This document shows, in pieces, positions 10,985 to 23,034 of a DNA stretch of 64,000 nt (positions within the stretch are counted from its first letter, which is position 1; each line of letters begins with the position of its first letter). This DNA is from Morella rubra (taxonomy: Eukaryota > Streptophyta > Magnoliopsida > Fagales > Myricaceae): the NCBI GenBank assembly GCA_003952965.2, contig CM025852.1:21768168-21832167 (forward strand), given 5' to 3'. Position numbers and translations under genes: made by a program. A model generated the notes under the pieces. It saw only the letters and a list, made by a program, of their open reading frames with translations. It was not told the DNA's origin and ran no database searches.

Positions 10985-12046
10985 ATGGGGCCCGGTTATT
11001 ATGCTAAGCACTATTGTGCTTAGTGGTGTTAATTGGTGATGAAGATTCAAAGCATGAGATCCTGCGGCTGGGATAGTCACACATTTAAAATGTACGACCC
11101 GCCTCATGATCCGACTTGAAGCTGACCTGACCCGTTTTGAAAATTCAAATCACCCAGACCCACTATTTCTCTCTTCATTTCGCGATTTCAGACCAGCAAT
11201 TCTTCCCCATCCGCTGTCAAACTGCGCTTCTTCCCCTGTAAGTCGGAGAGATCACCTCTACCATTCTGATGGCAATACTGAGAGATCATGTTCAAGGTCT
11301 AAATTATCTTGGAAGCAAAGTCTTGAAATTTGCATTGCCTTGAATCTTTATCGCGATTTCAGACCAGCAATTCTTCCCCTTACGCTGTCAAACTGAACTA
11401 TTCGTTATGCTCTCTTCATGCGGCTCTGTCGGCATCGCTGCGTCTTGAAGCGGCAGTGTATAATTAGGCCTCTCAGTACTATTTGCCTACAACCATTTCT
11501 CCACAGTGTCGCCAAATTTACGTAAGAAACTTGGCTTAATCTTACCGTGGAGAAGTGTTTGAAGGAAAATAGTACTGAGAGGCCTAAAATGAGCGAGGTG
11601 TTATATGACTTGAATTATGCACTGCTGCTTCAAGATATATATGGCGATGCCGAAAGAGCCGCATAACGAATAGTTCAATTTGACAGCGGAAGGGGAAGAA
11701 TTGCCCGTCTGAAATCGCGATAAAAATTCAAGGCAATGCAAATTTCAAGTCTTTGCTTCCAAGATAATTCAGACCTTGAACATGATCTCTCAGTATTGCC
11801 ATCAGAATGGTAGAGGTGATCTCTCCGACTTACAAGGGAAGAAGCATAGTTTGACAGCGGATGGAGAAGAATTGCCAATCTGAAATCGCCAAATGAAGAG
11901 AGAAATAGCTGGTCTGGGTGATGTGAATTTTCAAAACGGGTCGGTTCAGCTTCAAGTCAAGTCAGGAAGCGGGTCACACATTTTAAATGACATGTAACTG
12001 TCATAGCCGCCGGATCTCATGCTTTGAATCTTCACCGCCGGTCAGC
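10985..12046. mobile_element. 1-kb foldback element with arms of about 475 bp
   Basis: The left arm (about 11036-11510) and right arm (about 11554-12036) are inverted copies with scattered mismatches, separated by a loop of about 43 bp. The paralogous peptide locus at 3545-3600 lacks it, so it is an insertion into the peptide-copy intron region. Each arm contains an internal direct repeat beginning CGCGATTTCAGACCAGC. Long arms suggest a Mutator-like (long-TIR) non-autonomous element or a general foldback; I could not fix a target duplication. A transcript would form a long double-stranded hairpin. Both arms hold a related open frame containing RRDHLYHSDGNTERSCSRS, possibly a captured fragment of unknown origin. 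Confidence 0.65.
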
Positions 12047-12479
12047 TTCAAGGAGAAGAAAGTGAAAACAAAATATGAATAGGGGATCACAAGATTGCTT
12101 GAAACAAAGCAATAAACACAGATCGTTTAGTCACAGCAATACCAAGCAGAGCAATAAACAAAGCAATATCACAATAAGACATCTCAGGCGAAGTCTAACT
12201 TGTCACCATCTTAGCATTGACCCCTGATACAGGCGCAAACACAGGTAGCAGCTCGGCTAAGTCCCATGGTTTCTTCTCGGAGGCAATTTTTACTCGTACC
12301 TCTTCCACGGGCTTGAGCTCTGGCTCTTGTTTGGCTACCAAAAGAACAAATTCATTTAAGATGAGCAGAGTTAAGGAAATAATGCAGGAGCTCAGTTAAG
12401 CCCTTCACCTTGTTTGAGGGGAACACCTCACATGCGTAGTCCTCAGAAAGGATTTTCCTCGTCGGGAGGATACTCCCAC

Positions 12480-12700
12480 CTAGACCCTTCACCAGAAATG
12501 AAAAAGAATCTTTCATGACATCTCTTGTTGTTCGATGGGAGGCCACTAAACAAACCTCGCTTGTCTCAAGCTTGGAAGAAGAACATGCCCTCTGAGGTTT
12601 TCACGATCTTGTAACAGTACATAAACTCCCTCCACTGGGAAGGGTTATCGTCCGCGAATAATTTCCTCCACAAAGTGAAAAACCCTAGGGCTAATAGCTA
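12480..12700 (-). pseudogene. Fragment resembling plant gypsy-type transposon ORF
   Basis: On the minus strand a frame reads FADDNPSQWREFMYCYK, then an in-frame stop after MFFFQA, then LFSGLPSNNKRCHERFFFIS. This pattern (residues before SGLPSN..K.W...FFF) recalls the N-terminal domain of plant putative gypsy-type transposon proteins. It is interrupted by a stop and frameshifts. Sequence at 12120-12480 probably belongs to the same element but shows no clean domain. Confidence 0.4.
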
Positions 12701-12887
12701 TAGAAGAAAAAGGTTAAAGTAATAGTAACAAGAGACAAGAGATTTTAAGTGGTTCATTACATCCACTCCTCTACTGTATTTTGTATTATGAGTGCATACA
12801 GATTACAAAAGATTTATAGAGACGGGAAATTTGAATCTTCATAACAATATCAAATCACTATAATATCGTAAGATTTGATTATGATAT

Positions 12888-13370
12888 AATCTTTAACACC
12901 GATTAGGTGCCAACTGACTTGGGGCAGGGGAATAGAGGAACAGCAGCTCCCGAATGTCTCAGGAGAGTGGAAATCGACAAGTAGTATCCAGAGCGTTGTC
13001 GAAGAATCCCAACTCGTGGTCTTCAAACAGCTGTTCAGATACTCTCGTCATCATGGAAGGGGGAATGGCATACTTGGCTTCCAGAAAAATAGTTGGAAAA
13101 CTTGTTCACTTGCTGGTTTCCCATTTAGACCGGTATCCAATTGGGAAATTTGATCGGTCGATATAATCTTTAACACCGATTAAACTGACTTTAGAGGAAC
13201 AGCAGCTCCCGAATGTCTCAGGAGAGTGGAAATCGACAAGTAGTATCCAGAGCGTTGTCGAAGAATCCCAACTCGTGGTCTTCAAGCTCCGACAGCTGTT
13301 CATGCTCGTCCGATACTCTCGTCATCGCATACTTGGCTTCCAGTTGGCTAACCGTGCGGTTGGAAAAAAT
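12888..13370. repeat. Imperfect tandem duplication of a transposon-derived segment
   Basis: About 150 bp starting AACACCGATTA (from about 12895) recurs from about 13170, with almost identical text through GAATCCCAACTCGTGGTCTTC. The second unit is interrupted by small indels. No coding function is supported; it may derive from the gypsy-type element next to it. Confidence 0.75.
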
Positions 13371-13377
13371 TTCTGAC

Positions 13378-13788
13378 TAGGGTTGAACAAAATCGGACTA
13401 CAGACCAGACCGGACCACAAAATCGAACCGGATTTGCAGTCCGGTCTGGTCTTGTTTGTGTAAAATCCGAACCTTTTGTAAATCCGGTCCGGATCGGACT
13501 ACCGCATATTAATATAAATAAAAAAAATATTTTTTTATATTTTTTAATACAAATTACAAACTTAAAAAGTTTAGTTTTAACTTAAACTAAAACTCTGCAT
13601 TTTGGCATGCCCTTCCCCCTTCGAAATTAACCTAAAAAATATGAAAAAAATTAAACAAAATTAAAAAAATGAAACCGGTCCGGACCGCATTAGACCGGTT
13701 CGGCCCTACTATTTATGTACAACTGGAAAGCCAGTCCGGTTCAGTCCAGTCCAAAAAATCGGACCGAATTTTCAATTGTGCAGCCCTA
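13378..13788. mobile_element. Non-autonomous hAT element, 411 bp
   Basis: Ends are TAGGGTTGAACA and TGTGCAGCCCTA, an imperfect terminal inverted repeat typical of plant hAT elements. The flanks TTTCTGAC (13370-13377) and TTTCCGAC (13789-13796) form an 8-bp target duplication with one mismatch. Both subterminal parts are dense in CCGGTCCGG-like motifs, as expected for transposase-binding repeats. No transposase is encoded. Confidence 0.8.
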
Positions 13789-14072
13789 TTTCCGACGATT
13801 GAGAACCAGCACTATTGGACATTGCTTAGACATTTCATAGTATGGTGGAGAACACGAAGGACGGAGTGAAGTGTCGAGAAAAGTTGTGAGGAAGATTATG
13901 GCGATAGCGTGTGCCACACACCAATTTTAAACGTCATTTCTCAGGCCTGTTTAAAAATTAAAAATTATCGAAAATGGGCTTGAGCACAACGGCCCAGTAT
14001 CACCCCAATTAACCCAGTAGCCAATGAATTCTTTTCTTGCTCATGCTGTCGTGGTCGAAGAGCGGTGACTAT

Positions 14073-14483
14073 TGATGGGCCATAAGTTACAAGGCCCATA
14101 TCAGACCTGATCACCTCTGGCCTAGCATGCTGCTGGCATCCCTATTTGGCCATTTAAATCTCCCACAAGGAGTCTTCGACGGTTTAGACTCATGTTCGAC
14201 CACTCGAGAGCGACCTTTATGATCGACAACTCTTACAATCATAAGAGTACTCGAAGACTTAACCCTCTATCTAGTAGAATCCTAATAGGACATTAAGTCT
14301 CGTTCACCTATAAATACAAGGTACTCTTCCCCAACTAGGGTAAGCCTAATACCATTCCCTAACCCTAAACACTTTTTTGAGATCTGACTGCGGCATCAGA
14401 GACTTGATCCGAGGTCACCTTCCTTGGTGATTCTTGTAGAATTACTCAGTTGTAGCCCCTTAGTGATTCTCGACATCATCAAA
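14073..14483 (+). mobile_element. Probable solo LTR
   Basis: The segment begins TGATGGGCC and ends CGACATCA, so it has a short TGATG...CATCA inverted terminus. A TATA-like CTATAAATACAAGG lies near 14309, followed by a CT-rich leader-like part, the normal U3-R-U5 layout. No primer-binding site follows and I found no convincing 5-bp duplication, so it may be truncated or old. Confidence 0.4.
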
Positions 14484-15364
14484 AACAATACGAAATGCAC
14501 ATTAATACATTTTGATAGCTCGAAGCTATCAGTGCAAGTCAAAATCATGTGAAAAGTGCTTGCAGCCACCACAAGAAATTACTCATAGGCGCACTGAGTG
14601 TTTAGTTTTCCTGCCTATGGGCTTTGAGTAGCCAATGGTACACTTACAAAGTGTTATATTGGTGAGAATGACATCATTTTAAACGTATCCACTATCATTA
14701 GATCATTCTATCATTCTACCATTCCATTTGAGATCATGAATTAGTAGAATAACTGGGAGTTTATGCACGCGTTATGGGACAACTTCAGTCTGACACGCAT
14801 GAATAATTTCATTATCTTAAGTTTTACTTGTGTTGGTTATTTGTATCCTAAGACATGCATGTTTTTAGTGGATTGGTGTTCTTAATTTATATGGAGTAGG
14901 AGGAAGTACTGAATTGAAAAATAAATTAGGTCCCCAATTAGGACTATCTAGACTAGCAACTACTGTATATATATATCCATGATGCTCTCAAGTCTCCATG
15001 TTGTTGGTCAATGTTTCAAACTCACTGACTCATCATGATCTGGTACTTGGGTAATTACATAAACCCGGCCCATAGATATGAAGATTAATAAAAAAAAAAA
15101 AAATCACTATTACTTTAAATTAAAATCAGAAATTGAATGAACCTTCTTTTATTGGAGGATTCAGGGTGCTCGCTAAGAAACACACAAAAGAAAAACAAAA
15201 AAAAAAAGAAAAAAAAAAGAAATACCAAAGTGTTAAAAGAAGGAAAAAAAAAAACCATTAATGGGCCTCTCAAGAAGTTGGGTTTTAGAGCTCTCTCTCT
15301 CTCGTCATTGCACCCTAAATCCAGCCCTATAACAAAAGCATGTTCTAAATTATAGTTTTTAGAG

Positions 15365-15560
15365 GAAAATATATTTTGTACCAAGTAGTTTTGGGATATT
15401 GACACTTTGAACCCTATCTTTTATTTTAAAATTATTGAGTCAATAAAGTTTTGATTCCTGTTGATTTGCACTCTCACTCAAAATTAACCTTCAAAATAGA
15501 CGAAAAATTAGATAGAAGGTGTAAAGTGTATTTTTTTTTTTCTTAATTTTTGTAATTGCA
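15365..15560. mobile_element. Partial ACTTTGCACC-family element
   Basis: Phrases such as GACACTTTGAACCC and GGTGTAAAGTGTATTT in opposite orientation mark this as a degenerate, short member of the foldback family seen at 9612, 17284 and 39893. Borders are approximate. Confidence 0.35.
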
Positions 15561-15884
15561 AACCTATCCGCGGAAGTATGCCGTAGAAATTCTAAAAGAT
15601 CCCAACTGCCAAAAGGCATGTAATTTGCAAGAAAGACACGAAGTTAAACTTTTTTTTTTAAGTAAGACACGAAGTTAAACAAATTGGGCTCTTTCATCCA
15701 GATGTAATATTGTTGAACTTAATTATGGTAGAAGCTAGTTAGCATACCTGCAGTTGGGCTGCATGGAGAGAATGGCCAGTAAATTAGGTTCCTCAATTGT
15801 CATCCATGTAAACAAGCTGGTACCTAGAAGGTCTAGTGCAATTGGGTTTTTTGTTTTTTTCCCTGAAAGTAAGTTTTTTACCCT

Positions 15885-17945
15885 TTTGAACTCCAATGCC
15901 TGAATAATGCAGGCCGGCGGTCGGCCCAGGGCAGGTTGAATGTTGCGCGCGTGCTAGCTGGATAAAGGAAGATGGCCCATCCAATTGATTTGATATTCAG
16001 CAATATATAAGTCGTGCTTAATTTCTATCACTTAATTATGATATTCCTGCCTGTTCTATACAACTGTCGTGCCTTATAACGTTTCCTATGCATGGGTCTA
16101 CCCGCAGTATTATCAATAGCACACTATATATGCATCATCATATGCGACGTCAAAACAATTCTGTGTCACAAAAAAAAAAAAAAGTAATTCTGAAAAGATG
16201 AAGGAAATAGCTCGGAATATACAGCATTAATTTGATGTATAGAAACAAGCTCGGAATCAATGTCGGCCAACTCCCAAGGCTGTAGTAGCTAGTCCGTAGG
16301 CTTATGACTGCTCAAATGGCGCTCATCTTGGGGGAGTCCTTAGATCAAACCAAAAGTTGTCTTCGAAATACGTTTGAAGCGGCCGGCGAGCGCGGTTGAA
16401 CATAGGCGAGGTGGTGGAGAGTTTGTGTTCGGAGGCAGGAATGGGTGTGCGTGTGGCCGTGTGGAATATTGCCGATGAACTCCAAAGCGCGCGCATGCAT
16501 CCTAGGTTGAAGTGACTTCAAGATCGATCTAATTAGTTTGTGACATGGTCTTGATATTTTTAGTTGAAAATTGGGAAGTTTCCTTAGTTTGAATAGAGTC
16601 TAGGATAATGGGTATAACTGGTGTTTCATTGTTTTAGATCTCAAGTCTTTAGATTTCAGTAGTTCGACAATAAAGTAGAAACATGACTGTAGTCTTCTGC
16701 TCTTCCTCTTGCATCCGCTATATCAGAGTGTGTATCTGAAACGAGATGGGGGCCCAAGGAAAAGGATAAACACGTACGCAGGGCACAAATGATGCGCGCC
16801 TAGGTGCTCACAGGGGCCAACATGCAAAAGCATGTTGCGCAAGCTATCAACCTACACAATTCGTCTACAAAATACAAGCTGTGGGCATAGACTCAATATT
16901 TTCGAACGAGCTATACCGATAAGTAGGGCACATAGAGCCGACATGCTCAGCGTCCCAACCACAACACCACAAATAGTGAGACATGATAGCCTATATATGG
17001 TAAAACAAAATGTTGTAACCTGTCCACCATAATAGCGAGACATGATAGCAAGATCCGGGATATGCACAAAGCGAAAACCAGCAATATTTGTTTGTCCATA
17101 TCAAATCCTCAAGCAAACAAAAGCAAAACATTCTATGCTTCGTCAATCATAATGCTTCTAAATTTCGCTATTCATCAAGTACTTGGAGGAAGATGAGTCC
17201 AAATTAATTGTTGATCAAGAACGAAATTAAGGTAGATGCTGGGATTTGAAGCTAGCTAGATTCTAGTGACAAGGATAAACAAATGATTAATTACACTTTG
17301 CACCCACTTGGTTTGGAGGTTCTGACACTTTATACTCCATTTTTTCAATTTTTAAACATTTCACCCACGTGGTTTGGGATTCTTGACACTTTACATCCCT
17401 CCGTCTATTATCCATTATTTCGAACGGGAAAGTCAGTCACGTGTTCTGCACGTGGCTCACTTATCTATTTTACCCCCAATATTCAAAAATGGTTGATTAC
17501 ACTTTGCACCCATGTGGTTTTGGGGTCTGATCGTTTGCACTCTGTTTTTTTTTTTTTTTTGGAGACACTTTGCATCTAAAAAATCAGTCACGCGTTTTGC
17601 ACATAGTTAACTTTTCTGTTAGAAATAACGGATAAATTGACGAAAGTGCAAAGTGACAAAACCTCTAAACCATGAGAGTAAAATATCTCAAAATTAAAAA
17701 AAAGAGTGTAAAATGTTAAAACCCTAAAACCGTCTGCGTGTACTAAGTATAATTAACCCATAAAAAAAATTAGATATCCATTTCTGGGGGTATTGGCCAA
17801 ATGCTGCCTATAGACCTAGCTAGAAAAGCATTTGTAGGTGCAGAGTAAGTGATTTCAATTCATGGACGCCGGAAAGATGGGACATCTTTGCCATAGTACT
17901 TCGCGTGATTAGTCTTGCTTTGAGAAAACGCTCGAGTGCGTATTG
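15885..17945. repeat. Segmental duplication C, copy 1
   Basis: Begins CTCCAATGCCTGAATAATGC and aligns with 18045-22895 up to AGAAAACGCTCGAGTGC. Relative to copy 2 it lacks about 400 bp around 18355-18760, the TRIM at 18812-19206 and the LTR-type insertion at 19809-22306, and it contains an extra foldback at 17284-17761. Short frames shared by both copies were judged non-coding. Confidence 0.8.
17284..17761. mobile_element. Foldback MITE, ACTTTGCACC family
   Basis: Ends TGATTAATTACACTTTG and, inverted, GGTTAATTATACTTAG. Copy 2 at about 22716 is the empty site (GATAAACAAATTAGATATCC). Flanks ATAAACAAA and ATAAAAAAA are consistent with a 9-10 bp duplication, as made by Mutator-like transposases. 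The interior is made of repeated phrases like ACTTTGCACCC on both strands. Confidence 0.65.
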
Positions 17946-18811
17946 AACACTTCAATACAAAAAAAAATTTAATAAATTATAACTCAATTAAGATATATTT
18001 GGACACAAAAATTTATCAATATAAAAAAACACAAACACTAATTTTGAGCTCCAATGCCTGAATAATGCAGGCCGGCGGCCGGCCGGGGCCAGTGGAATGT
18101 TGCGCGCGTGCTGGATAAAGGAAGATGGCCCGTCCAATTGATTTGATATCCAGCAATATATAACTAGTACTTTCTATCACTTAATTATGATATTCCTGCA
18201 GCTAATTTGTTATATATAACTGTCGTGCCTTACGTTTCCTACGCATGGGACTACCCGCAGTATTTATCCATAGCACACTATATATGAATCATCATCTGCG
18301 ACGTCAAAACAATTCTACGTCACAAAAAAGTAATTCTGAAAAGATGAAGGAAATAGCTGGGTCACTGGGGGCAGCCCCTACGCAGTTTGGCATTGGATTT
18401 TTCGACAATTCCTCATGGTCGTCCATATCCTCGGAATATATACGCCACGGAGTCCGGAGATGTCATCGATCGATTATTGCCTGGAAGCAAATCATGCTAG
18501 TTAATTTAATTTGCTAGCTTTTATTTAGCTTTGGAGAATTAATACGAAATGATTGTAAAAATTTTCATTTTTTGTATATATGGTTAAAATCATTGCGACA
18601 TGGGATTCTCGGAGAATGCTATAAAATTGCAGAATTTGATTATGTAATGGCTTTCATTATAATATTGAGTACTTTAAAGCCTCTATGATTAATTACGGGC
18701 AGTTGGAGAATGTAATGATTATGTCTCTTAATTATTACTTATTAGGACGATTAATATATACAGCATTAATATGATATATAGAAACAAGCTTGGAATCAAT
18801 GTTGGCCAACT

Positions 18812-19206
18812 TGACGAGACTTGGGTTTTAGACTAAAAGACATGCCTTAAAGTTAGAGTTATCCAAGCCTTCTTATTAAGTCTTCTAATTAGGTTCTCCT
18901 AAACAATGTGGGATCTCAACAATCCCCCATCCTTCGAAGACCGACGTCCTCGTCGTGTGCATCTCCCACATGACCTCTATAGGGGGCTTTCACCGGACTT
19001 GGGCCTACCCTGACTCATACCGGATCTATAGGGTCAAAAAAAATGGGTTCATGCAAGCCACCACACTGCCTAGGAAGGATGCATGGGCCACCAATTGATG
19101 AAGACCTGGGTTATAAACTAAAAGACATGCCTTAAAGTTAGAGTTATCCAAGCTCTCTTATTAAGTCTTCTAATTAGGTTCTCCTAAGCAATATGGGATC
19201 TCAACA
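18812..19206 (-). mobile_element. TRIM retrotransposon, 395 bp, complete
   Basis: Two direct terminal repeats, 18812-18921 and 19096-19206 (about 110 bp, highly similar), flank a 174-bp interior. On the minus strand each repeat starts TGTTGAGATCC. A purine tract (GAAGGATGGGGGAT) precedes the 3' repeat. CAACT flanks both sides (18807-18811 and 19207-19211) and is present once at the empty site in copy 1 (GGCCAACTCCCAAGG, about 16268). No protein is encoded, so mobilisation must have been in trans. Confidence 0.85.
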
Positions 19207-19808
19207 CAACTCCCAAGGCTGTAGTAGCTAGTCCGTAGGCTTATGATTGCTCAAATGGCACTCATCTTGGGGGAGTCCTTAGATCAAACCAAAAGTTGTC
19301 TTCAAAATACGTTTGAAGTGGCCGGCGCGCGCGGTTGAGCATAAGCGAGGTGGTGGAGAGTTTGTGTTCGGACGCAGGAATGGGTAAGCGTGTGGCCGTG
19401 TGGAATATTGATGATGAGCTCTAAAGCACGCATCCTAGGTTGAAGTGACTTCAAGATCGATCTAATTAGTTTGTGACATGGTCTTTGATATTTTTAGTTG
19501 ACAATTGGGAAGTTTCCTTAGTTTGAATAGAGTCTAGGATAATGGGTATAAATTGATGTTTCATTGTTTTAGATCTCAAGTGTTTAGATTTTAGTGGTTC
19601 GACAAGAAACATGACCGTAGTCTTCTGCTCTTCCTCTTGCATCCGCTATATCAAAGTCTGTGTGTGAAACAAGAGAAGGGGGCCCGAGGAAAGGATAAAC
19701 ATGAGCGCAGGCACAAATGATGCGTGCCTAGGTGCTCGTAGGGGCCAACATGAAAAAGCATGTTGCGCAAGCTATCAACCTACACAATTCTTCTACAAAA
19801 TACAAGCT

Positions 19809-22306
19809 TGTAAGATTTTGCAATGGAATTTTGAATATTTGAAATCAAGCAGCCCAAGCGTTCTATCTCCTTCAGATTCACGCACACATTTCTTGAGAGA
19901 GAACTCTAGAGAGAGAATTTTTAGAGAGACAACAGTTCTTGTGAAAAAATGATTTCTCTCTCTCAAATGAAATCTTAGCTATTTATAATGGCTTACTCAG
20001 AGTTTCTTCTGTGCTTATGCGTGAGATCTTTAGGGATCTCAAATCTCAGTCGTAGGATCTAAACAACCTAATTTAGACCCAATTATGCGGAAAATACTTA
20101 GAGGGGGGTGAATAGGTATATTTAAAAAATTATCAATTAATTTTTCTTTTAAAACTTAAAACCTATTCTCAATAATATCAATCCAAACACAATTCTCTCA
20201 ATATTCAAAGTCCTAATTAACCACCACATATGAAAATATAAACAGAAAAATAATTAAACCCGAATCTGTAAAACAGGGTAATCCGAAGAAACTGCAAGTG
20301 ACTCAGAAGTAACTTCAACTCGCAGAAACAGTAATTTTTAGATTCACAAACTCAATTGATGTGCAATCAATTTTCATAATACCTGCAATACAAGTTAATA
20401 CAGATTTAAACAGAAACTCGTTATACCTTAGTCTTCAACCTTCTTGGACCAAATTATTCAACATCTTCAAGAACGATATTCTAAGTACACTAATCACAAG
20501 AATGGTTAAAAGTATACAAATAAAATAAAGGAAAATTACACAACCACACGACACAAGATATGGTGACGAAAAGAAACCCTTTTAAATAATTTCTTCAAAA
20601 GAGAAAAACTCTCCAGGCCGAAGCCGGTTTTTAAATCTACTATTTTCAAATGAGATTACATAGTGATCTATAGATTCCGCAACCTAGCTAATCTAAACAC
20701 CGTTAATCTTACCCAAACCAACTCGATTCAGATCTGATAATCATGGAACTCCATGACCAATTGAAACCAATATTCAACCGAATTGATCGATCACACAACA
20801 CCTTGTGTAATCAATGCCCAACGCTGGAACCTCTAGCAAACACACTTCCAGAACCTCCAGAAGCCTCAGTCAATCGAAGAGATCAAGTGTCGGTGATCAA
20901 CGAAACGAAAACGCCCTCAAATCTGATCTGCTATTACCATTACAACAAACTCAAACTTTCCACAAAAACAACGAAGCAAAGACGATCAGCACACTTTCTT
21001 GGAGAAAATTTTCTTTAGAGGGAAAAAGACGAAGAACACGAAAACGGCCAGATCTGAGCATATATCTTCGAGAAGCCATTCTGTTGCGTCTAATCTTCAT
21101 TTTCATGTGTAAAGCATCACAACAAACTCCAGCTCCTTCCATTTCTTCTAGATACAAGGAAAATGACAACAAGACCCTTAATGAAGCCACACGTTAACCT
21201 CAAGGTACCAGATCAGCAAACACTTTCTAATTTCCTTCTAGAAACAGCGCAATGGACAAAAAGGCCCCTATTGGTTTTTCACGAGACATGCCAAATGGTT
21301 TTCACAGGATCATCATGAAAAACTCTTTTTCATTTAACTCCATTATATTCTGTATTCCGAATTTATAGGCTTCTACAAATTGTGATTATGTCCATTAACA
21401 TATCACAATTGACCCCCGAGATAGTGAGACTATTTTTTGTGAAATTCCTTTTGCTAAAAATTATTTGTTTATTTATCTTTCCACCATACTATATTCCACA
21501 TGAGCTAATAGGACCGAATAGTATCACCGATTAATTCCTAACTTATATAATTCTTAATTCACAATCTGTAACTCGTTGGACTCTCAAATTGTTTCCAAAA
21601 CAAGTTTACAGATAAATATAATATATATATTAATTTCGAAAATATTTTCGCAAAAGTCCATTGGCCAGTGATTTCTTTTCGAGTATAATTCTATACATAT
21701 ATACTGAATATACTATTTCACAAAGAGACTAGTGGATTCTTGTTGAGCATTTGCACAAGCTCATATATCATGTACAAGACCCAACGTTGTCTGGAATATT
21801 TGACCTAGAAAGATCATCAAAAACTTGGTTAAAGCACAAGTACACAACAAACAGACCTATATAAACCTCTTAGGTCTAAGGATAAATAAACTAATTATGT
21901 TGAATACCTTTCAACATCAGTGATCACTCACAGAAGATATTCATATTTGATCTCGTTCAGTGCATGTACTCTTACAGTGCATTCACTCGTCTGCTTATCG
22001 TTACTATCTCAATGAAAAGTCCATCATCCTATTTAATATAGGCACAATGAGTGTAGACCTATTTGTACATAAATATATACCTCGGTCTAGAGCAACTATC
22101 AAGTAAACAATGAACGAAAAACTCTCCGCCTTTTGATTCATTAATCATCAGTATGACTTTTCTACAATTTCACTTAACAATATAACTGTGTAACATCTTA
22201 TGTTACAACATTATACCTAATAAGTAATAAATACATATGACGATAAAAAAAAAATAATTATCTCATAATTGTTCTAATAATTGATTTTAAGGGTATATTT
22301 CTAACA
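19809..22306 (-). mobile_element. LTR-type retrotransposon insertion, 2498 bp
   Basis: The insertion is bounded by AAGCT on both sides (19804-19808, 22307-22311), present once at the empty site in copy 1 (16876-16880). On the minus strand it starts TGTTAGAAATATACCC and ends TCTTACA, the TG...CA form of LTR elements. Near 20100 the text TATTCACCCCCCTCTAAG resembles LTR ends of plant copia elements, and TATAAATAGC with a leader-like part lies near 19985. I see no gag or pol, and no second full LTR, so it is a solo or internally deleted element. Short open frames inside are not genes. Confidence 0.6.
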
Positions 22307-23034
22307 AAGCTGTGGGTATAGACTTAATATTTTCGAACGAGCTATACGGATACGTAGGGCATATATAGCCGACATGCTCAGCGTCCCAACCACAACACCA
22401 CAAATAGTGAGACATGATAGCTTATATATGGTAAAACAAAATGTCGTAACCTGTCCACCATAATGGTGAGACATGATAGCAAGATCCGGGATATGCACAA
22501 AGCGATCGACAACCAGCAATATTTGTTTGTCCATATCAAATCCTCAAGCAAACAAAAGCAAAACATTCTATGCTTCGTCAATCATAACGCTTCTAAAATT
22601 CGCTATTCATCAAGTACTTGGAGGAAGATGAGTCCAAATTAATTGTTGATCAAGAACGAAATTAAGGTAGATGCTGGGATTTGAAGCTAGCTAGATTCTA
22701 GTGACAAGGATAAACAAATTAGATATCCATTTCTTGGGGCATTGGCCAAATTCTGCCTATAGACCTAGCTAGCTAGAAAAGCATTTGTAGGTGCGGGCGT
22801 AAGTGATTTCAATTCATGGACGAAAAGATGGGGACATCTTTGCCATACTTCACGTGATTAGTACTGCTCTGAGAAAACGCTCGAGTGCATCTCCACTATA
22901 ACCAACAGCGTATTTTGGTTACGACAATTAGGGGAAACATCGACCAAAGTCCCTCTGTGCCCTCCACCCCCACCCCGTCTTTAAATATTTGAGCTCGCGG
23001 CTGAATCATAACCAAGAGAAAGTATACGATCGAC

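Larger units (their letters stand above)
8095..15360. repeat. Segmental duplication A, copy 2, with nested insertions
   Basis: Diverged counterpart of 1-4900 and longer because of insertions: nested foldbacks at about 9612-10412, the 1-kb foldback at 10985-12046, gypsy-type and hAT pieces at 12120-13800 and a probable solo LTR at about 14073-14483. The flank 8095-8190 is repeated at 9590-9610 plus 10415-10490, which brackets the foldback and shows its empty site. Uninserted parts contain no gene apart from the decayed peptide copy. Confidence 0.65.
18045..22895. repeat. Segmental duplication C, copy 2
   Basis: Counterpart of 15885-17945, ending about 150 bp before the ATG of the dCTP pyrophosphatase gene at 23035. 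It carries two retrotransposon insertions listed separately. A 90-codon open frame at 18245-18517 lies largely in the part missing from copy 1 and has no recognisable domain. Confidence 0.8.

Noticed and set aside
16852..17067. Minus-strand open frame also present at 22301-22534 (ICGVVVGTLSMSA)
   Set aside because: It is similar in both places only because the DNA is duplicated; differences include non-conservative changes, the start differs, and no domain or splice context exists.
19701..21197. Several 80-127 codon frames
   Set aside because: They fall across or inside the LTR-type insertion 19809-22306 and show no gag, pol or host domain.
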